Source: Rhodocyclaceae bacterium
GTDB taxonomy: Bacteria; Pseudomonadota; Gammaproteobacteria; Burkholderiales; Rhodocyclaceae
Assembly: GCA_006218025.1 (NCBI GenBank)
Contig: VBWA01000023.1
Location: 1-64,000, forward strand
Length of the DNA stretch: 64,000 bases
Reading direction: 5' to 3'
Below the pieces are notes generated by a model. That model made no database searches. It saw only the letters and a program-made list of their open reading frames with translations, and was not told where the DNA came from. Below, one piece after another: positions 43,143-55,877 of this stretch; positions within the stretch are counted from its first letter, which is position 1; each line of letters starts with the position of its first letter. Both the position numbers and the translations under genes were made by a program.

Positions 43143-44324
43143 ATGTTTGAACTTGAAGAAGTAGTGACGGCGGAGACGGGCTCGACGGTCATCAAGGTCG
43201 TCGGCGTCGGTGGCGCAGGCGGCAACGCGGTCGAGCACATGATCCGCGAAGGCGTCGGCGGCGTCGAATTCATTTGCTGCAACACCGATGCGCAGGCGCT
43301 GAACAAAAGCACTGCCCACGTCAAGTTGCAGCTCGGCCCAGGCCTGGGCGCCGGCGGCAAACCGGAAAAGGCCAGAGAGCTGGCAGTGCTCGACCGCGAA
43401 CGCATCGCGGACGCGCTGCGTGGCGCACACATGGTCTTCATCACCGCCGGCATGGGCGGCGGCACCGGCACCGGCGCCGGTCCGGTGGTTGCCGAGGTCG
43501 CGCGCGAACTCGGCATCCTGACCGTGGCGGTGGTGACCAAACCCTTCGAGTACGAGGGCAAGCGCAAACGCCTGGCCGAAGAAGGCGTGGCCGAACTCGC
43601 GCTTCACGTCGATTCGCTGATCATCATCCTCAACGAGAAGCTCGAAGAAGTGCTCGGCGACGAGATCAGCATGCTCGAGGCCTTCCAGGCGGCCGACAAC
43701 GTGCTGCGCAATGCGGTGGGTGGAATCGCCGAAATCATCAACGTGCCGGGTCTGGTCAACGTCGACTTCGAAGACGTGCGCACGGTGATGGGCGAGATGG
43801 GCAAGGCGATGATGGGTTCCGCCGTTGCCGCCGGCGTCGATCGCGCCCGCGTCGCTGCCGAAGAGGCGGTGGCCAGTCCCTTGCTCGAGGGCATCGAGCT
43901 TTCAGGCGCCCGCGGCGTGCTGGTGAACATTACCGCCAGCACCACGCTCGGTCTCAAGGAATACAAGGAGGTGATGAGGACCATCCGTCAATACACGGCG
44001 CCCGAAGCCACCGTGATCTGCGGCGCGGTGTTCGACGAGACCATGGAAGACCAGTTGCGGGTTACCGTGGTCGCCACCGGCCTCGGCATCGTCGCGGCAC
44101 GCGAGGCAGCCAAGCCGAGCATGCGCGTGGTCGAGACCATCGGTCTGCGCACCGGCACCGACAACCTGCAGGTATTCGATGTAGGGACCGGCCAGGTCGA
44201 TCTTTCCAGCGTCACCAGCAGCGCGCGCGGCAGCATGCCGCGCAACGCACAGGCGGATGCCATGGCGGCTTCCGGAGTGGACAAGTACGACATCCCCGCC
44301 TTCCTGCGCCGCCAGTCGGACTGA
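43143..44324 (+). CDS. ftsZ: Cell division GTPase FtsZ
   Basis: A 393-residue tubulin homologue forming the division ring. GVGGAGGNAVEHMI, tubulin signature MGGGTGTGAGPVVAEVA, NVDFEDVRTVM, and C-terminal conserved peptide YDIPAFLRRQSD for FtsA/ZipA binding. AAAAGGAGG at the proper distance is the strongest ribosome-binding site of the cluster, fitting the high FtsZ demand. Confidence 0.98.
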   Translation: MFELEEVVTAETGSTVIKVVGVGGAGGNAVEHMIREGVGGVEFICCNTDAQALNKSTAHVKLQLGPGLGAGGKPEKARELAVLDRERIADALRGAHMVFITAGMGGGTGTGAGPVVAEVARELGILTVAVVTKPFEYEGKRKRLAEEGVAELALHVDSLIIILNEKLEEVLGDEISMLEAFQAADNVLRNAVGGIAEIINVPGLVNVDFEDVRTVMGEMGKAMMGSAVAAGVDRARVAAEEAVASPLLEGIELSGARGVLVNITASTTLGLKEYKEVMRTIRQYTAPEATVICGAVFDETMEDQLRVTVVATGLGIVAAREAAKPSMRVVETIGLRTGTDNLQVFDVGTGQVDLSSVTSSARGSMPRNAQADAMAASGVDKYDIPAFLRRQSD

Positions 44325-44391
44325 ATGGCCGGCCGCAGAACCGGTCCGGCGGGCGCCTCCTCCCGTCGGGCCGGGCTTGCGTGGTAGAATT

Positions 44392-44400
44392 ATTGCCCCG
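44392..44400 (+). promoter_or_regulatory. Extended -10 promoter before lpxC
   Basis: TGGTAGAAT (TGn plus TAGAAT) lies 27 bp before the lpxC ATG in the 102-bp gap after ftsZ. No -35 box is evident, as usual for extended -10 promoters. It would let lpxC be expressed apart from the dcw operon. Confidence 0.45.
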
Positions 44401-44426
44401 CACCATTCCATTTACATCGCAGCACT

Positions 44427-45341
44427 ATGCTTCGTCAGCGCACCCTGAAATCAGTCGTCAAGGCCACCGGCGTGGGTCTCCATTCCGGGGTCAAGGTGTC
44501 GCTCATGCTGCGTCCGGCGCAGGTCAATACGGGCGTGGTGTTCCGCCGCGTCGATCTGACGCCCCCGGTAGACCTCAAGGCCGATCCCTTCGGCGTCCGC
44601 GATACGCGGCTGGCCTCCTGCCTGGAAAAGGATGGGGTCAAGGTCGCCACGGTCGAGCACCTGATGTCGGCGCTGGCCGGCTTGGGTATCGACAACATCT
44701 ATGTCGATGTCGACGCCGCCGAACTGCCGATCATGGATGGATCTGCCGCTCCGTTCGTGTTTCTGCTGCAATCGGCAGGCATCGAGGAACAGAACGCCGC
44801 GAAGAAATTCCTCCGCGTGAAAAAGACCGTGGAAGTGAAGGATGGCGACAAATGGGCCAAGCTGTCGCCCTACGACGGATTCAGCCTCGATTTTTCGATC
44901 GTCTTCAACCACCCGGCCGTGGACCGCGCCGCCTCGCGCGCCCACATTGATTTTGCCGATCAATCCTACCTGCGCGAAGTGGCGCGGGCCCGCACCTTCG
45001 GCTTCATGCAGGACGTCGAAACCCTGCGCGACCAGGGTCTGGCGCTGGGCGGCAGCCTCGAAAACGCCATCGTGATGGATGAATACCGGGTTCTGAACAG
45101 CGAAGGCCTGCGTTACGCCGACGAGTTCGTCAAGCACAAGATCCTCGATGCCATCGGCGACCTCTACCTCGCCGGCCATCCCCTGCTGGGGGCATTTTCG
45201 GCGCACAAGTCGGGCCATGCGTTGAACAATCAGCTGCTGCGTGCCTTGCTGGCCGACGCCTCCGCCTGGGAACTGGTCAGCTTCCAGCGCGCCGAGGAAG
45301 CGCCGGGAAGCATCGCCCGGCTCTACCCGAAACTGGTCTAG
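44427..45341 (+). CDS. lpxC: UDP-3-O-acyl-N-acetylglucosamine deacetylase LpxC
   Basis: A 304-residue zinc deacetylase, the committed step of lipid A synthesis. [21 protein letters not shown], zinc His in [35 protein letters not shown], and [19 protein letters not shown] with [15 protein letters not shown]. Regular length and dcw-terminal position. Confidence 0.97.
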   Translation: MLRQRTLKSVVKATGVGLHSGVKVSLMLRPAQVNTGVVFRRVDLTPPVDLKADPFGVRDTRLASCLEKDGVKVATVEHLMSALAGLGIDNIYVDVDAAELPIMDGSAAPFVFLLQSAGIEEQNAAKKFLRVKKTVEVKDGDKWAKLSPYDGFSLDFSIVFNHPAVDRAASRAHIDFADQSYLREVARARTFGFMQDVETLRDQGLALGGSLENAIVMDEYRVLNSEGLRYADEFVKHKILDAIGDLYLAGHPLLGAFSAHKSGHALNNQLLRALLADASAWELVSFQRAEEAPGSIARLYPKLV

Positions 45342-45343
45342 AG

Positions 45344-45526
45344 ATGCTCCTGCTGCGGATCGTCGGCATACTCACGGCGATCACCATCGGCAGCGGACTC
45401 GTCGCCTGGTTGTTTACCCGTGATCGGCGCTATCTTGTCCTGTCGGGGCGCGTCGCCAAGGCTGCGCTGATCTTCTCGCTGCTTGTGCTGGTCCTGATGG
45501 CCGCCGAGCGCCTGATCATTCTTTGA
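45344..45526 (+). CDS. Small two-helix membrane protein
   Basis: A 60-residue protein with two hydrophobic helices (about 3-24 and 38-58) joined by a basic loop FTRDRRYLVLSGR. It starts 2 nt after lpxC and its end overlaps the convergent dciA-like gene by 11 bp. I recognise no function; similar small proteins occur after lpxC in other betaproteobacteria. Topology suggests a hairpin with the basic loop in the cytoplasm. Confidence 0.7.
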   Translation: MLLLRIVGILTAITIGSGLVAWLFTRDRRYLVLSGRVAKAALIFSLLVLVLMAAERLIIL

Positions 45527-45953
45527 CGCTGCGGAGCAAACGCTCCAGCGCATCCTTCAGCGGAGACTCAACGGGCAGGCGTTGCGCCAAGGCAGTGAGT
45601 CCTTGCTTTTGTTTTAAACCAGGCAGGGCGGGCCTTTCGTGAGGGGGCTGGGGCGGGGAAGGGTTGCGGGCTTGCACTCGTACCTCGATTTGAGTAATCT
45701 TCACCTCCTTGTTCGACAAATCGCTGGCGAGACTAGGTCCGAATTGACGGATTTTCGCGGCGACCGCGCCATTGGCGGCGTGGATAAAAAGTTTCCCCAG
45801 ACGGAAGTTGGCTACCCGGACATGAGGCCTCAGCGCCTCCGGCAATGCAGCTTCCAGAAGACGCTGGAATTGGAGCAGACGATGGGCGTGGCTTGCAAGC
45901 CGCGCCATGCTGTCACCGGAGGCGAGATGTTCCTGGAGACTGCGCGCTGTCAT
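45516..45953 (-). CDS. DUF721/DciA-like protein
   Basis: A 145-residue protein starting MTARSLQEHLASGDSMARL. The N-terminal part (LLEAALPEALRPHVRVANFRLGKLFIHAANGAVAAKIRQ, spread over several strands) matches the KH-like DUF721 fold of DciA, the DnaB helicase operator; a Pro-rich linker and a basic C-terminus follow. Its place between lpxC and the M23/secA genes, on the opposite strand, is typical of DciA in proteobacteria. Assignment rests on fold pattern and context. Confidence 0.8.
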   Translation of the reverse strand: MTARSLQEHLASGDSMARLASHAHRLLQFQRLLEAALPEALRPHVRVANFRLGKLFIHAANGAVAAKIRQFGPSLASDLSNKEVKITQIEVRVQARNPSPPQPPHERPALPGLKQKQGLTALAQRLPVESPLKDALERLLRSVKE

Positions 45954-45981
45954 CGATAACGAAGTTTTAGGGAGGGAAGGG

Positions 45982-46929
45982 ATGCATATTATTCTCGTCT
46001 CCGACCGGCTGGCAACTGCCAGAAGCATTACGCTGACCTGGCGCCATGCCTTTCTCTTTGCAGGCGCCCTGTTCGGCTCGGTCCTTGTACTGTCTTCGCT
46101 GTTTTCCTATGTCACCGTCCGCCATGCGGCGGAAATTCGCCTGCCCTTCCTGCAGGACATGGTCCGCGCCGTCAATGCCGAAGAGACCCAGCGCTCCAAG
46201 GATTTCGTCCGTGAAAACCTCAACGCCATGGCGGTCAAGCTGGGCGAGATGCAGGCGCAATTGATGCGCCTCGACACCATAGGCGAGCGACTCGCCGCCA
46301 TGGCAGGCGTCAAGCCCCAGGCACTCAAGGCATTCGACGCCAGCGTCGATGGCCGTGGCGGTCCGCTGGTGCTGCCCGCAGCGATGTCTTCAACCGACCT
46401 GCAGCGCGCGGTCGATGCGCTGGCGAACCAGGTGGAAGCAAAATCCGACGCAATTTCGATGATCGAGTCCCAGATGCTGGAGGACCGGATCAGGAAAAGC
46501 CTGTTGCCCACCAGCCTGCCGGTCGAGGCCCAATGGAACGCTTCGACCTATGGCTGGCGTGTCGATCCCTTCACCGGCGAGCGGGCGATGCACGAAGGCG
46601 TCGATTTCGTGGCGAATCCCGGAACCGGCATTCGCGCCGCGGCGGCCGGAGTCGTCATCAGTTCAGAGCGCCATCCGCAATACGGCAATATGGTCGAAAT
46701 CGATCACGGCAAGGACCTGACCACGCGCTACGCCCATGCATCGAAGCTTCTGGTCAAGCCAGGGCAACTGGTCAAACGTGGCCAGAAGATTGCCGAAGTG
46801 GGTACCACCGGCCGTTCCACCGGGCCGCACCTTCATTTTGAAGTGCGCATTCGCGGTCTGGCGCAGAATCCGGATCGATTCCTGCGCATGGCGCAGGCGA
46901 CGCAGCGGCCGGCTGCGAATCGTCACTGA
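45982..46929 (+). CDS. M23 family metallopeptidase
   Basis: A 315-residue envelope protein with an N-terminal TM (about 22-45), a coiled-coil region (about 60-170) and a C-terminal LytM/peptidase M23 domain with HEGVDFVANPGTGIRAAAAG, MVEIDHGKDLTTRYAHAS and GRSTGPHLHFEVRI (zinc ligands H..D and HLH intact), so catalysis is expected. Probably a peptidoglycan endopeptidase; family members here may also act as division activators. ATG 45982 follows GGGAGGGAAGG. Divergent from dciA by 28 bp. Confidence 0.92.
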   Translation: MHIILVSDRLATARSITLTWRHAFLFAGALFGSVLVLSSLFSYVTVRHAAEIRLPFLQDMVRAVNAEETQRSKDFVRENLNAMAVKLGEMQAQLMRLDTIGERLAAMAGVKPQALKAFDASVDGRGGPLVLPAAMSSTDLQRAVDALANQVEAKSDAISMIESQMLEDRIRKSLLPTSLPVEAQWNASTYGWRVDPFTGERAMHEGVDFVANPGTGIRAAAAGVVISSERHPQYGNMVEIDHGKDLTTRYAHASKLLVKPGQLVKRGQKIAEVGTTGRSTGPHLHFEVRIRGLAQNPDRFLRMAQATQRPAANRH

Positions 46930-46934
46930 GCTTC

Positions 46935-46955
46935 CGGGGAGGTCTGACCTCCCCG
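46935..46955 (+). terminator. Hairpin after the M23 peptidase gene
   Basis: CGGGGAGGT-CTG-ACCTCCCCG is a perfect 9-bp stem starting 6 nt after the stop. The following bases are not a clean T run, so termination may be partial. Confidence 0.55.
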
Positions 46956-47030
46956 CATGCTAAAATTCCCTCCTTGTTTTCACGGCCAATTTGCGGCCGC
47001 GCACCCCATGATCTCCGGTTTTGGTTCCAG

Positions 47031-47056
47031 CCGAGGCCCGCTTGCGCGGGCATCGG
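47031..47056 (+). repeat. GC-rich hairpin in the secA leader
   Basis: CCGAGGCCCGC-TTGC-GCGGGCATCGG is a near-perfect stem-loop 34 bp before the secA start, of the CCCGCTTGCGCGGG type that is dispersed in many betaproteobacterial genomes. It may affect secA translation; no SecM-like arrest ORF is seen. Confidence 0.5.
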
Positions 47057-47089
47057 CTTTCTCTGAAGCCAGTTTCTGACTGATAAAAA

Positions 47090-49777
<2,688 letters not shown>

Positions 49778-49778
49778 G

Positions 49779-50282
49779 TTGAGCCAGGAGCGGCACCCGA
49801 CACTGATCGAGGACGGCGAGTCCGTCCTCATTCTCGACCAGACACGCTTGCCGCGCGAAGCGGTGATGCTGCGGCTGGCCACCCTGGAAGATGTCGCCCA
49901 CGCCATTCGCGTCATGCAGGTACGCGGTGCGCCGCTGATCGGAGCTACCGCCGCCTACGGCGTGGCACTAGGGCTGACGGACGATGCCGGCGATGCACGT
50001 CTCGTCGAGGTGATCGATACGCTTGCCGCGACGCGGCCGACCGCCGTCAATCTGCATTGGGCCCTGGCACGTATGCGCCGTGTGCTGCAAGAGTCGGCGC
50101 TGGCGACACGGCGCCAAGCCGCCTGGAACGAAGCGCGCGCCATCGCCACGGAAGACAAGGCCGCCAATGCGAAGGGGGTGCGCGTGCCGCGCCCCCCAAG
50201 GGGAAATCGGACAGCCATCCCCCCAGCCCCCTTCCCGGGGAAGGGGGTGACTATTTCAGGCAGGCTGCGCCTGCAATCGTGA
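49779..50282 (+). CDS. mtnA: Split mtnA, N-terminal half (methylthioribose-1-phosphate isomerase)
   Basis: A 167-residue product whose first 130 or so residues are the MtnA N-terminal domain: [57 protein letters not shown]. Then a palindromic element takes over and the frame ends at TGA 50280-50282 before the catalytic part. It starts at TTG 49779, 1 nt after secA. The stop overlaps a GTG that opens the frame of the C-terminal half (GTGA). MtnA isomerises methylthioribose-1-P to methylthioribulose-1-P in thioadenosine salvage. Either a pseudogene or a two-piece enzyme split near the domain boundary. Confidence 0.8.
   Translation: MSQERHPTLIEDGESVLILDQTRLPREAVMLRLATLEDVAHAIRVMQVRGAPLIGATAAYGVALGLTDDAGDARLVEVIDTLAATRPTAVNLHWALARMRRVLQESALATRRQAAWNEARAIATEDKAANAKGVRVPRPPRGNRTAIPPAPFPGKGVTISGRLRLQS
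50182..50274 (-). repeat. Two-hairpin palindromic element interrupting mtnA
   Basis: On the minus strand: hairpin 1 GCAGGC-GCA-GCCTGC (50260-50274), spacer, TCACC with hairpin 2 CCCCCTTCC / GGAAGGGGG (50227-50247), CTGGGGGG, then a further box with CCCCTTGGGG near 50190-50203. Orientation is opposite to the murE and murF copies, and the GGGCCG box preceding hairpin 1 there is absent. Exact ends are uncertain. The insertion shifts the mtnA frame. Confidence 0.75.
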
Positions 50283-50830
50283 ATGTCATGACCCATTGCA
50301 ACGCCGGACGCCTGGCGACCGTTGAACATGGCACGGCGCTCGCGCCGGTGTATGCGGCGCACGCGGCCGGTTTGCCGGTTCATGTCTGGGTCTCCGAAAC
50401 GCGACCGCGCAACCAGGGGCTGCTCACCGCCTGGGAACTCGCCGAGACCGGCGTGCCGCATACCCTGATTGCCGACAACGCCGCGGGCCTGCTGTTGATG
50501 CAGGGCAAGGTCGATCTGGTGATCGTCGGCGCCGACCGCATTGCCGCCAACGGCGACACGGCGAACAAGGTCGGCACCTATCTCAAGGCACTCGCCGCGC
50601 GCGCCCATGGCGTGCCCTTCTATGTCGCGGCGCCGCTGTCGACCATCGATTTCGCCTGCGCTTCGGGCGCTCAGATACCCATCGAGGAACGCGCCGCGGA
50701 TGAACTCGGCGCTGGCAACACACCGGTCGCGAACCCGGCTTTCGACGTGACGCCGGCAGACCTGATCAGCGGCATCATCTCCGAGCGCGGCATTGCCCGG
50801 GCCGGCGAGCTTGGGCAGTGGAAGCCATGA
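50279..50830 (+). CDS. mtnA: Split mtnA, C-terminal half with the catalytic residues
   Basis: A 183-residue frame from GTG 50279 holding the catalytic domain of methylthioribose-1-P isomerase: [19 protein letters not shown] with the active Cys, [43 protein letters not shown] with the catalytic Asp, and [15 protein letters not shown]. All expected motifs to the C-terminus are present and no stop or frameshift occurs inside, which argues against long decay. The aldolase gene starts in an ATGA overlap with its stop. Confidence 0.8.
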   Translation: MNVMTHCNAGRLATVEHGTALAPVYAAHAAGLPVHVWVSETRPRNQGLLTAWELAETGVPHTLIADNAAGLLLMQGKVDLVIVGADRIAANGDTANKVGTYLKALAARAHGVPFYVAAPLSTIDFACASGAQIPIEERAADELGAGNTPVANPAFDVTPADLISGIISERGIARAGELGQWKP

Positions 50831-51471
50831 GCGATCCCGCCACTGGTTTGGCCAGCAAGGTGCTCGCCACGGCGCGGGCGATGAACGCCTCGGGCATCAA
50901 TCGCGGCAGCGCAGGGAATGTCAGCGCGCGCTGCGAAGGCGGCTTTCTGATCACGCCGACCGGCATGGCCTACGACGACTGCGAGCCTGCCGACATGGTG
51001 AAAGTCGGCGCTGATGGTACGCCGACCGGCCGCCGCAAGCCTTCATCCGAATGGCGTTTCCATCGCGACATCTATGCCGCATGGCCCGAGGCGGGCGCCG
51101 TGGTGCATACCCACTCGCCCTTCGCCACCGCGCTGGCCTGCCAGGAGCAGGGTGTGCCGGCGTTTCATTACATGGTGGCGCGCTTCGGCGGCGCCGACGT
51201 GCGCTGCGCCGCGTATGCCACTTTTGGCAGCCAGGAACTGTCGGATGCCATCATCAGCGCCCTTGCCGGTCGCTGCGCCTGCCTGATGGCGCATCACGGC
51301 CTGGTGGTGTTCGGCCGCGACGTGGATCACGCACTGGCCCTGGCGATCGAGCTGGAAACTTTGTGCGAGCAGTATTGGCGGGTGCTGCAACTGGGCGCGC
51401 CAAAGCTGCTGCCGTCCGACGAAATGACGCGCGTGATCGCGAAGTTCGCCACCTACGGACAGCAGGACTGA
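50827..51471 (+). CDS. Class II aldolase (FucA/Ald2-like), probable DHAP-shunt aldolase
   Basis: A 214-residue zinc aldolase of the FucA/AraD family. [42 protein letters not shown] (split over helices; catalytic Glu in SSEWRFH), zinc ligands VHTHSP and [20 protein letters not shown]. It is close to E. coli FucA in pattern. Coupled to mtnA, the best guess is Ald2, which splits methylthioribulose-1-P or deoxyribulose-1-P into DHAP and an aldehyde; a methylthioribulose-1-P dehydratase (MtnB, same fold) is the alternative. mtnP or mtnK is not in the window. Confidence 0.83.
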   Translation: MSDPATGLASKVLATARAMNASGINRGSAGNVSARCEGGFLITPTGMAYDDCEPADMVKVGADGTPTGRRKPSSEWRFHRDIYAAWPEAGAVVHTHSPFATALACQEQGVPAFHYMVARFGGADVRCAAYATFGSQELSDAIISALAGRCACLMAHHGLVVFGRDVDHALALAIELETLCEQYWRVLQLGAPKLLPSDEMTRVIAKFATYGQQD

Positions 51472-51496
51472 ACAGCCCCGCAGCCCGACGCGCCTC

Positions 51497-52495
<999 letters not shown>

Positions 52496-52627
52496 GGTGG
52501 CTGCCGTCGATGGACAAGAAGGCGGGAATTATACCGACCAGGCGTTCTGGCTTGCGGCAAGGCTACTGCGCCGTGGAGCCCGTCTTTGCTGCTATTCTGG
52601 GCGTCATGTCCAGCGCTGGTTGATCGC

Positions 52628-55600
52628 GTGAACGCACTTTCCCTGAAATCGATTCTCACTACCGATGTAGTGACTTGCCGCACCGAAGAGGTGCTGGGCG
52701 AGGTGCTGCGCGTCATGGAGCGCAATCGGATCAGCTGCGTTGTAGTGGTCGATGAAGAACGGCGTCCCTGCGGCATTTTCACCGAGCGCGATGCCGTGGC
52801 CCTGCTGGCCGCGGACGGGCTTTCTCCGACAAGACCCGTTGGCGAGGTGATGAGTTGCCGGGTGGTGAGCTTTTCCCTTCCGTTCGATTCGCGCGATGCG
52901 TACCGGCTCATGCTGGCGAACGATGTGCGCCATCTGGTGGCCGTGGATCCCGGGGGCCGGGTCGCGGGCGTGCTGACCGAGGCGGATCTTCTTGCGGAGT
53001 TCGGCGACGTCGATCCGCTCGCTGGCGGCGCATCGCCGGGCGACGCCCTGCGTCGCGAAGCCGTCGGGTCCGGTGGGCGCGACGGCGAGTTCGGCCGGCA
53101 CATGATTCTGGGTGGCGTCTTCGACCGCATCGGTGACGGCATTTTCCTGGTGGACGCCGCGAGCGGTGTCTATGTCGAAGCCAACGACAGGGCTTGCGAG
53201 TTTCTTGGCTATTCGCGCGACGAAATTCTTGGCCGCCACGTCTGGGAGATTTCCACCAGTTTTGCGGATACCGCGGCGTGGCGTGCAAGAAATGCGGATT
53301 TGAGCGACAAAGTGCGAGTGGTCAATACCGACTTTCGGCGCCGCGACGGCAGCCTGCTCCCGGTCGAGGTTCGCGTTTATCAGGTGCACGATGGCGAGCG
53401 CCTGCTGCATGTAGCGATTTTTCGCGACGTCTCGGCCACGCGCAAGATCGAAGCCGCGCTGCGCGAGGGCGAACGCTACTATCGGCATGTGATCGACAGC
53501 GCCGTCGACGGCTATTTCGCCATGGACCCGCAGCGCCGCTTCATTGAGGTCAATGACACGCTGTGCACTCTGTTCGGCTATCCACGCGAGGAATGGCTGG
53601 GACAAACGCCGATCGGCTTCATCGCCGAGGAGAGCCGTGCCGAGCTGATCGCCCAGATGCAGCGCATCGACACCACCGATCGCCGCCGTTATCAACTGCT
53701 TGCCCGGCGCAAAGATGGCAGCACATTCCCCATCCTGCTCAACAACACGACCCATCGCAACGAGGAGGGCGAGATCGTCGGTTCTTTCGGCTTTATCACC
53801 GATCTGACGCCGATTGTCGAAGCGCAGCGCGCCGTGGCCGAATCGGAGCGCGAGCTGCGCGGAATTCTCGACGACCTGCAGGATACCTACTACCGTACCG
53901 ACCAGACCGGCACGATCGTGCGCGCTTCGCGCTCCGTCGAACAACTGCTCGGCTATACGGCGGAGGAGATGCTGGGCCGCAAGCTGGCCGATTTTTACTG
54001 CTCGCAGGCCGACCGCGACGAGTTTCTCGCCAGGATGCAGGCCAATGGCGGACATATCGTCGGTGGCGAGTCGCGCTTGCGGCACAAGGACGGCCACGAG
54101 CTGTGGGTACTGACCACGGCGCATTTCATTCGTGACGCCGCCGGCAATATCGTCGGCGTCGAGGGCACCACCCGCGACAACACCCGCCAGCGTCGCGCCG
54201 AAGAGGAGTTGCGACTGGCGGCAAAGGTGTTCGAGAGCAGCGGCGAAGCGATCATGATCACCGACGCCGAAGGCTGCATGATCTCGGTTAACCACGCGTT
54301 TTCAAGGATTACAGGCTATGCCGCCGCCGATGCCGTCGGCCGCAACGCCAGCGTGCTGGCGTCAGGCAGGCATGGCCGCGAGTTCTTTGCCGAGATGTGG
54401 CGCGAGATGCTCGATTCCGGATACTGGCATGGCGAGATATGGAATCGGCGCCGCAATGGCGAGGTCTTTCCCGAGTGGCTGGGCATTTCGTCGGTGCGCG
54501 ATGCGAATGGAAGGATCACGCATTTTGTCGGGATATTCTCCGACATCAGCGAACGCAAGGCGGCCGAAGCCAAGATCGCGTTTCTCGCCCATCACGATCC
54601 GCTGACGGGCCTGCCCAACCGTCTGCTGCTGAAGGATCGCATGGAGCAGGCCATGGTTCACAGCGAGCGCAGCGGCAACAAGGTGGCGCTGTTGTTTGTC
54701 GATCTCGATCGCTTCAAGGCGGTGAATGATGCCTTCGGCCATCCGGTGGGTGATGCGCTGTTGCGCGATGCGGCGCAGCGACTGCTGGACTGCGTGCGCG
54801 ACTCCGACACGATCAGCCGTCATGGCGGTGACGAATTTCTGGTGGTGCTCACGGATATGACCAGTTCCGAAGTGCCGGCCCAGATCGCCGGCAAGATAAT
54901 GGCGGCGCTGGGCGAACCGTTTCACATTGAAGGGCACGAGGCGACGATCTCCGCCTCGGTCGGCATTGCGGTATATCCGGAAGACGGCGCGGCGTTCGAC
55001 GAGCTGCTGAAGAAGGCCGACATCGCCATGTACCACGCCAAGGAAGCCGGTCGCAACGCCTTCCGTTTCTACACCGAGCGCATGAACGCAGATGCGCAGG
55101 CAAGGCTGGATCTGCACAGCCGCCTGCGCCGCGCGGTTGAGCGCGGGGAGTTCGTACTGCACTATCAGCCGCTGGTCGATCTGAGGAGCGGCCGCATCGT
55201 CGGCGGCGAAGCGCTGCTGCGCTGGCAGAGCCCCGAGCACGGGCTGATCGGGCCGGAGCATTTCATTGCCGCCGCTGAGCACAGCGGCCTGATCGTGCCG
55301 CTCGGCGAATGGGTGTTGCAGGAAGCCTGCCGTGAGCTCGCGCACTGGCACGCGCAGGGCTACCTGGAGCTTTCAGTGGCGGTGAATATCTCCGCCATCC
55401 AGTTTCGCCGCGGCGATGTCGAGGAGACCGTGCTGCGCGCGCTGGATGCCGCAGGCGCGACACCTGCGGCGCTGGAACTGGAACTTACCGAGTCGATCCT
55501 GATCGACGGCGCCGAACAGGTGCTGGCGACCATCACGCGCCTGCAGGCGCTGGGTGTGAGGCTGGCGATCGACGATTTCGGTACCGGCTATTCCAGCCTC

Positions 55601-55873
55601 GCCTACCTCAAGCGCTTCGCGGTGGACAAGCTGAAGATCGATCAGTCATTCGTCCGCGACATCGTGACCGATCAGGACGACGCGGCGATCGTGCGCGCCG
55701 TGATCCAGATGGCCCGCAGCCTCGGCCTGAAGGTGCTGGCCGAAGGCGTCGAGAGCGAAGCGGTGGCCGCCGAACTGCGCGCCATGGATTGCGATCTGGT
55801 GCAGGGCTACCATTTCGGCCGGCCCATGCCGGCCGCAGAATTCCGTCGCCTGATCGGCACGGAACCGGGCTAG
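52628..55873 (+). CDS. CBS-PAS-GGDEF-EAL c-di-GMP signalling protein
   Basis: A 1081-residue cytoplasmic protein. In order: two CBS domains (about 8-60 and 75-125; SILTTDVVTCRTEE, GIFTERDAVALLA, VAGVLTEADLLAEF), four PAS domains (about 160-270, 285-395, 410-520, 530-645), GGDEF (about 650-810, RHGGDEF intact at 733-737) and EAL (about 830-1075, GGEALLRW with EAL at 861-863). CBS pairs bind adenine nucleotides, so energy charge may feed into c-di-GMP turnover. It starts at GTG 52628; upstream frame is non-coding. Divergent from fbp. Confidence 0.93.
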   Translation: MNALSLKSILTTDVVTCRTEEVLGEVLRVMERNRISCVVVVDEERRPCGIFTERDAVALLAADGLSPTRPVGEVMSCRVVSFSLPFDSRDAYRLMLANDVRHLVAVDPGGRVAGVLTEADLLAEFGDVDPLAGGASPGDALRREAVGSGGRDGEFGRHMILGGVFDRIGDGIFLVDAASGVYVEANDRACEFLGYSRDEILGRHVWEISTSFADTAAWRARNADLSDKVRVVNTDFRRRDGSLLPVEVRVYQVHDGERLLHVAIFRDVSATRKIEAALREGERYYRHVIDSAVDGYFAMDPQRRFIEVNDTLCTLFGYPREEWLGQTPIGFIAEESRAELIAQMQRIDTTDRRRYQLLARRKDGSTFPILLNNTTHRNEEGEIVGSFGFITDLTPIVEAQRAVAESERELRGILDDLQDTYYRTDQTGTIVRASRSVEQLLGYTAEEMLGRKLADFYCSQADRDEFLARMQANGGHIVGGESRLRHKDGHELWVLTTAHFIRDAAGNIVGVEGTTRDNTRQRRAEEELRLAAKVFESSGEAIMITDAEGCMISVNHAFSRITGYAAADAVGRNASVLASGRHGREFFAEMWREMLDSGYWHGEIWNRRRNGEVFPEWLGISSVRDANGRITHFVGIFSDISERKAAEAKIAFLAHHDPLTGLPNRLLLKDRMEQAMVHSERSGNKVALLFVDLDRFKAVNDAFGHPVGDALLRDAAQRLLDCVRDSDTISRHGGDEFLVVLTDMTSSEVPAQIAGKIMAALGEPFHIEGHEATISASVGIAVYPEDGAAFDELLKKADIAMYHAKEAGRNAFRFYTERMNADAQARLDLHSRLRRAVERGEFVLHYQPLVDLRSGRIVGGEALLRWQSPEHGLIGPEHFIAAAEHSGLIVPLGEWVLQEACRELAHWHAQGYLELSVAVNISAIQFRRGDVEETVLRALDAAGATPAALELELTESILIDGAEQVLATITRLQALGVRLAIDDFGTGYSSLAYLKRFAVDKLKIDQSFVRDIVTDQDDAAIVRAVIQMARSLGLKVLAEGVESEAVAAELRAMDCDLVQGYHFGRPMPAAEFRRLIGTEPG

Positions 55874-55877
55874 CCGG

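Noticed and set aside
46930-47089. SecM-like arrest leader upstream of secA
   Set aside because: No secreted-peptide ORF or arrest motif is found; only hairpins are present.
50182-50282. Intein or self-splicing intron in mtnA
   Set aside because: The insert is only about 100 bp, lacks intein or intron core features, and matches the palindromic element family instead.
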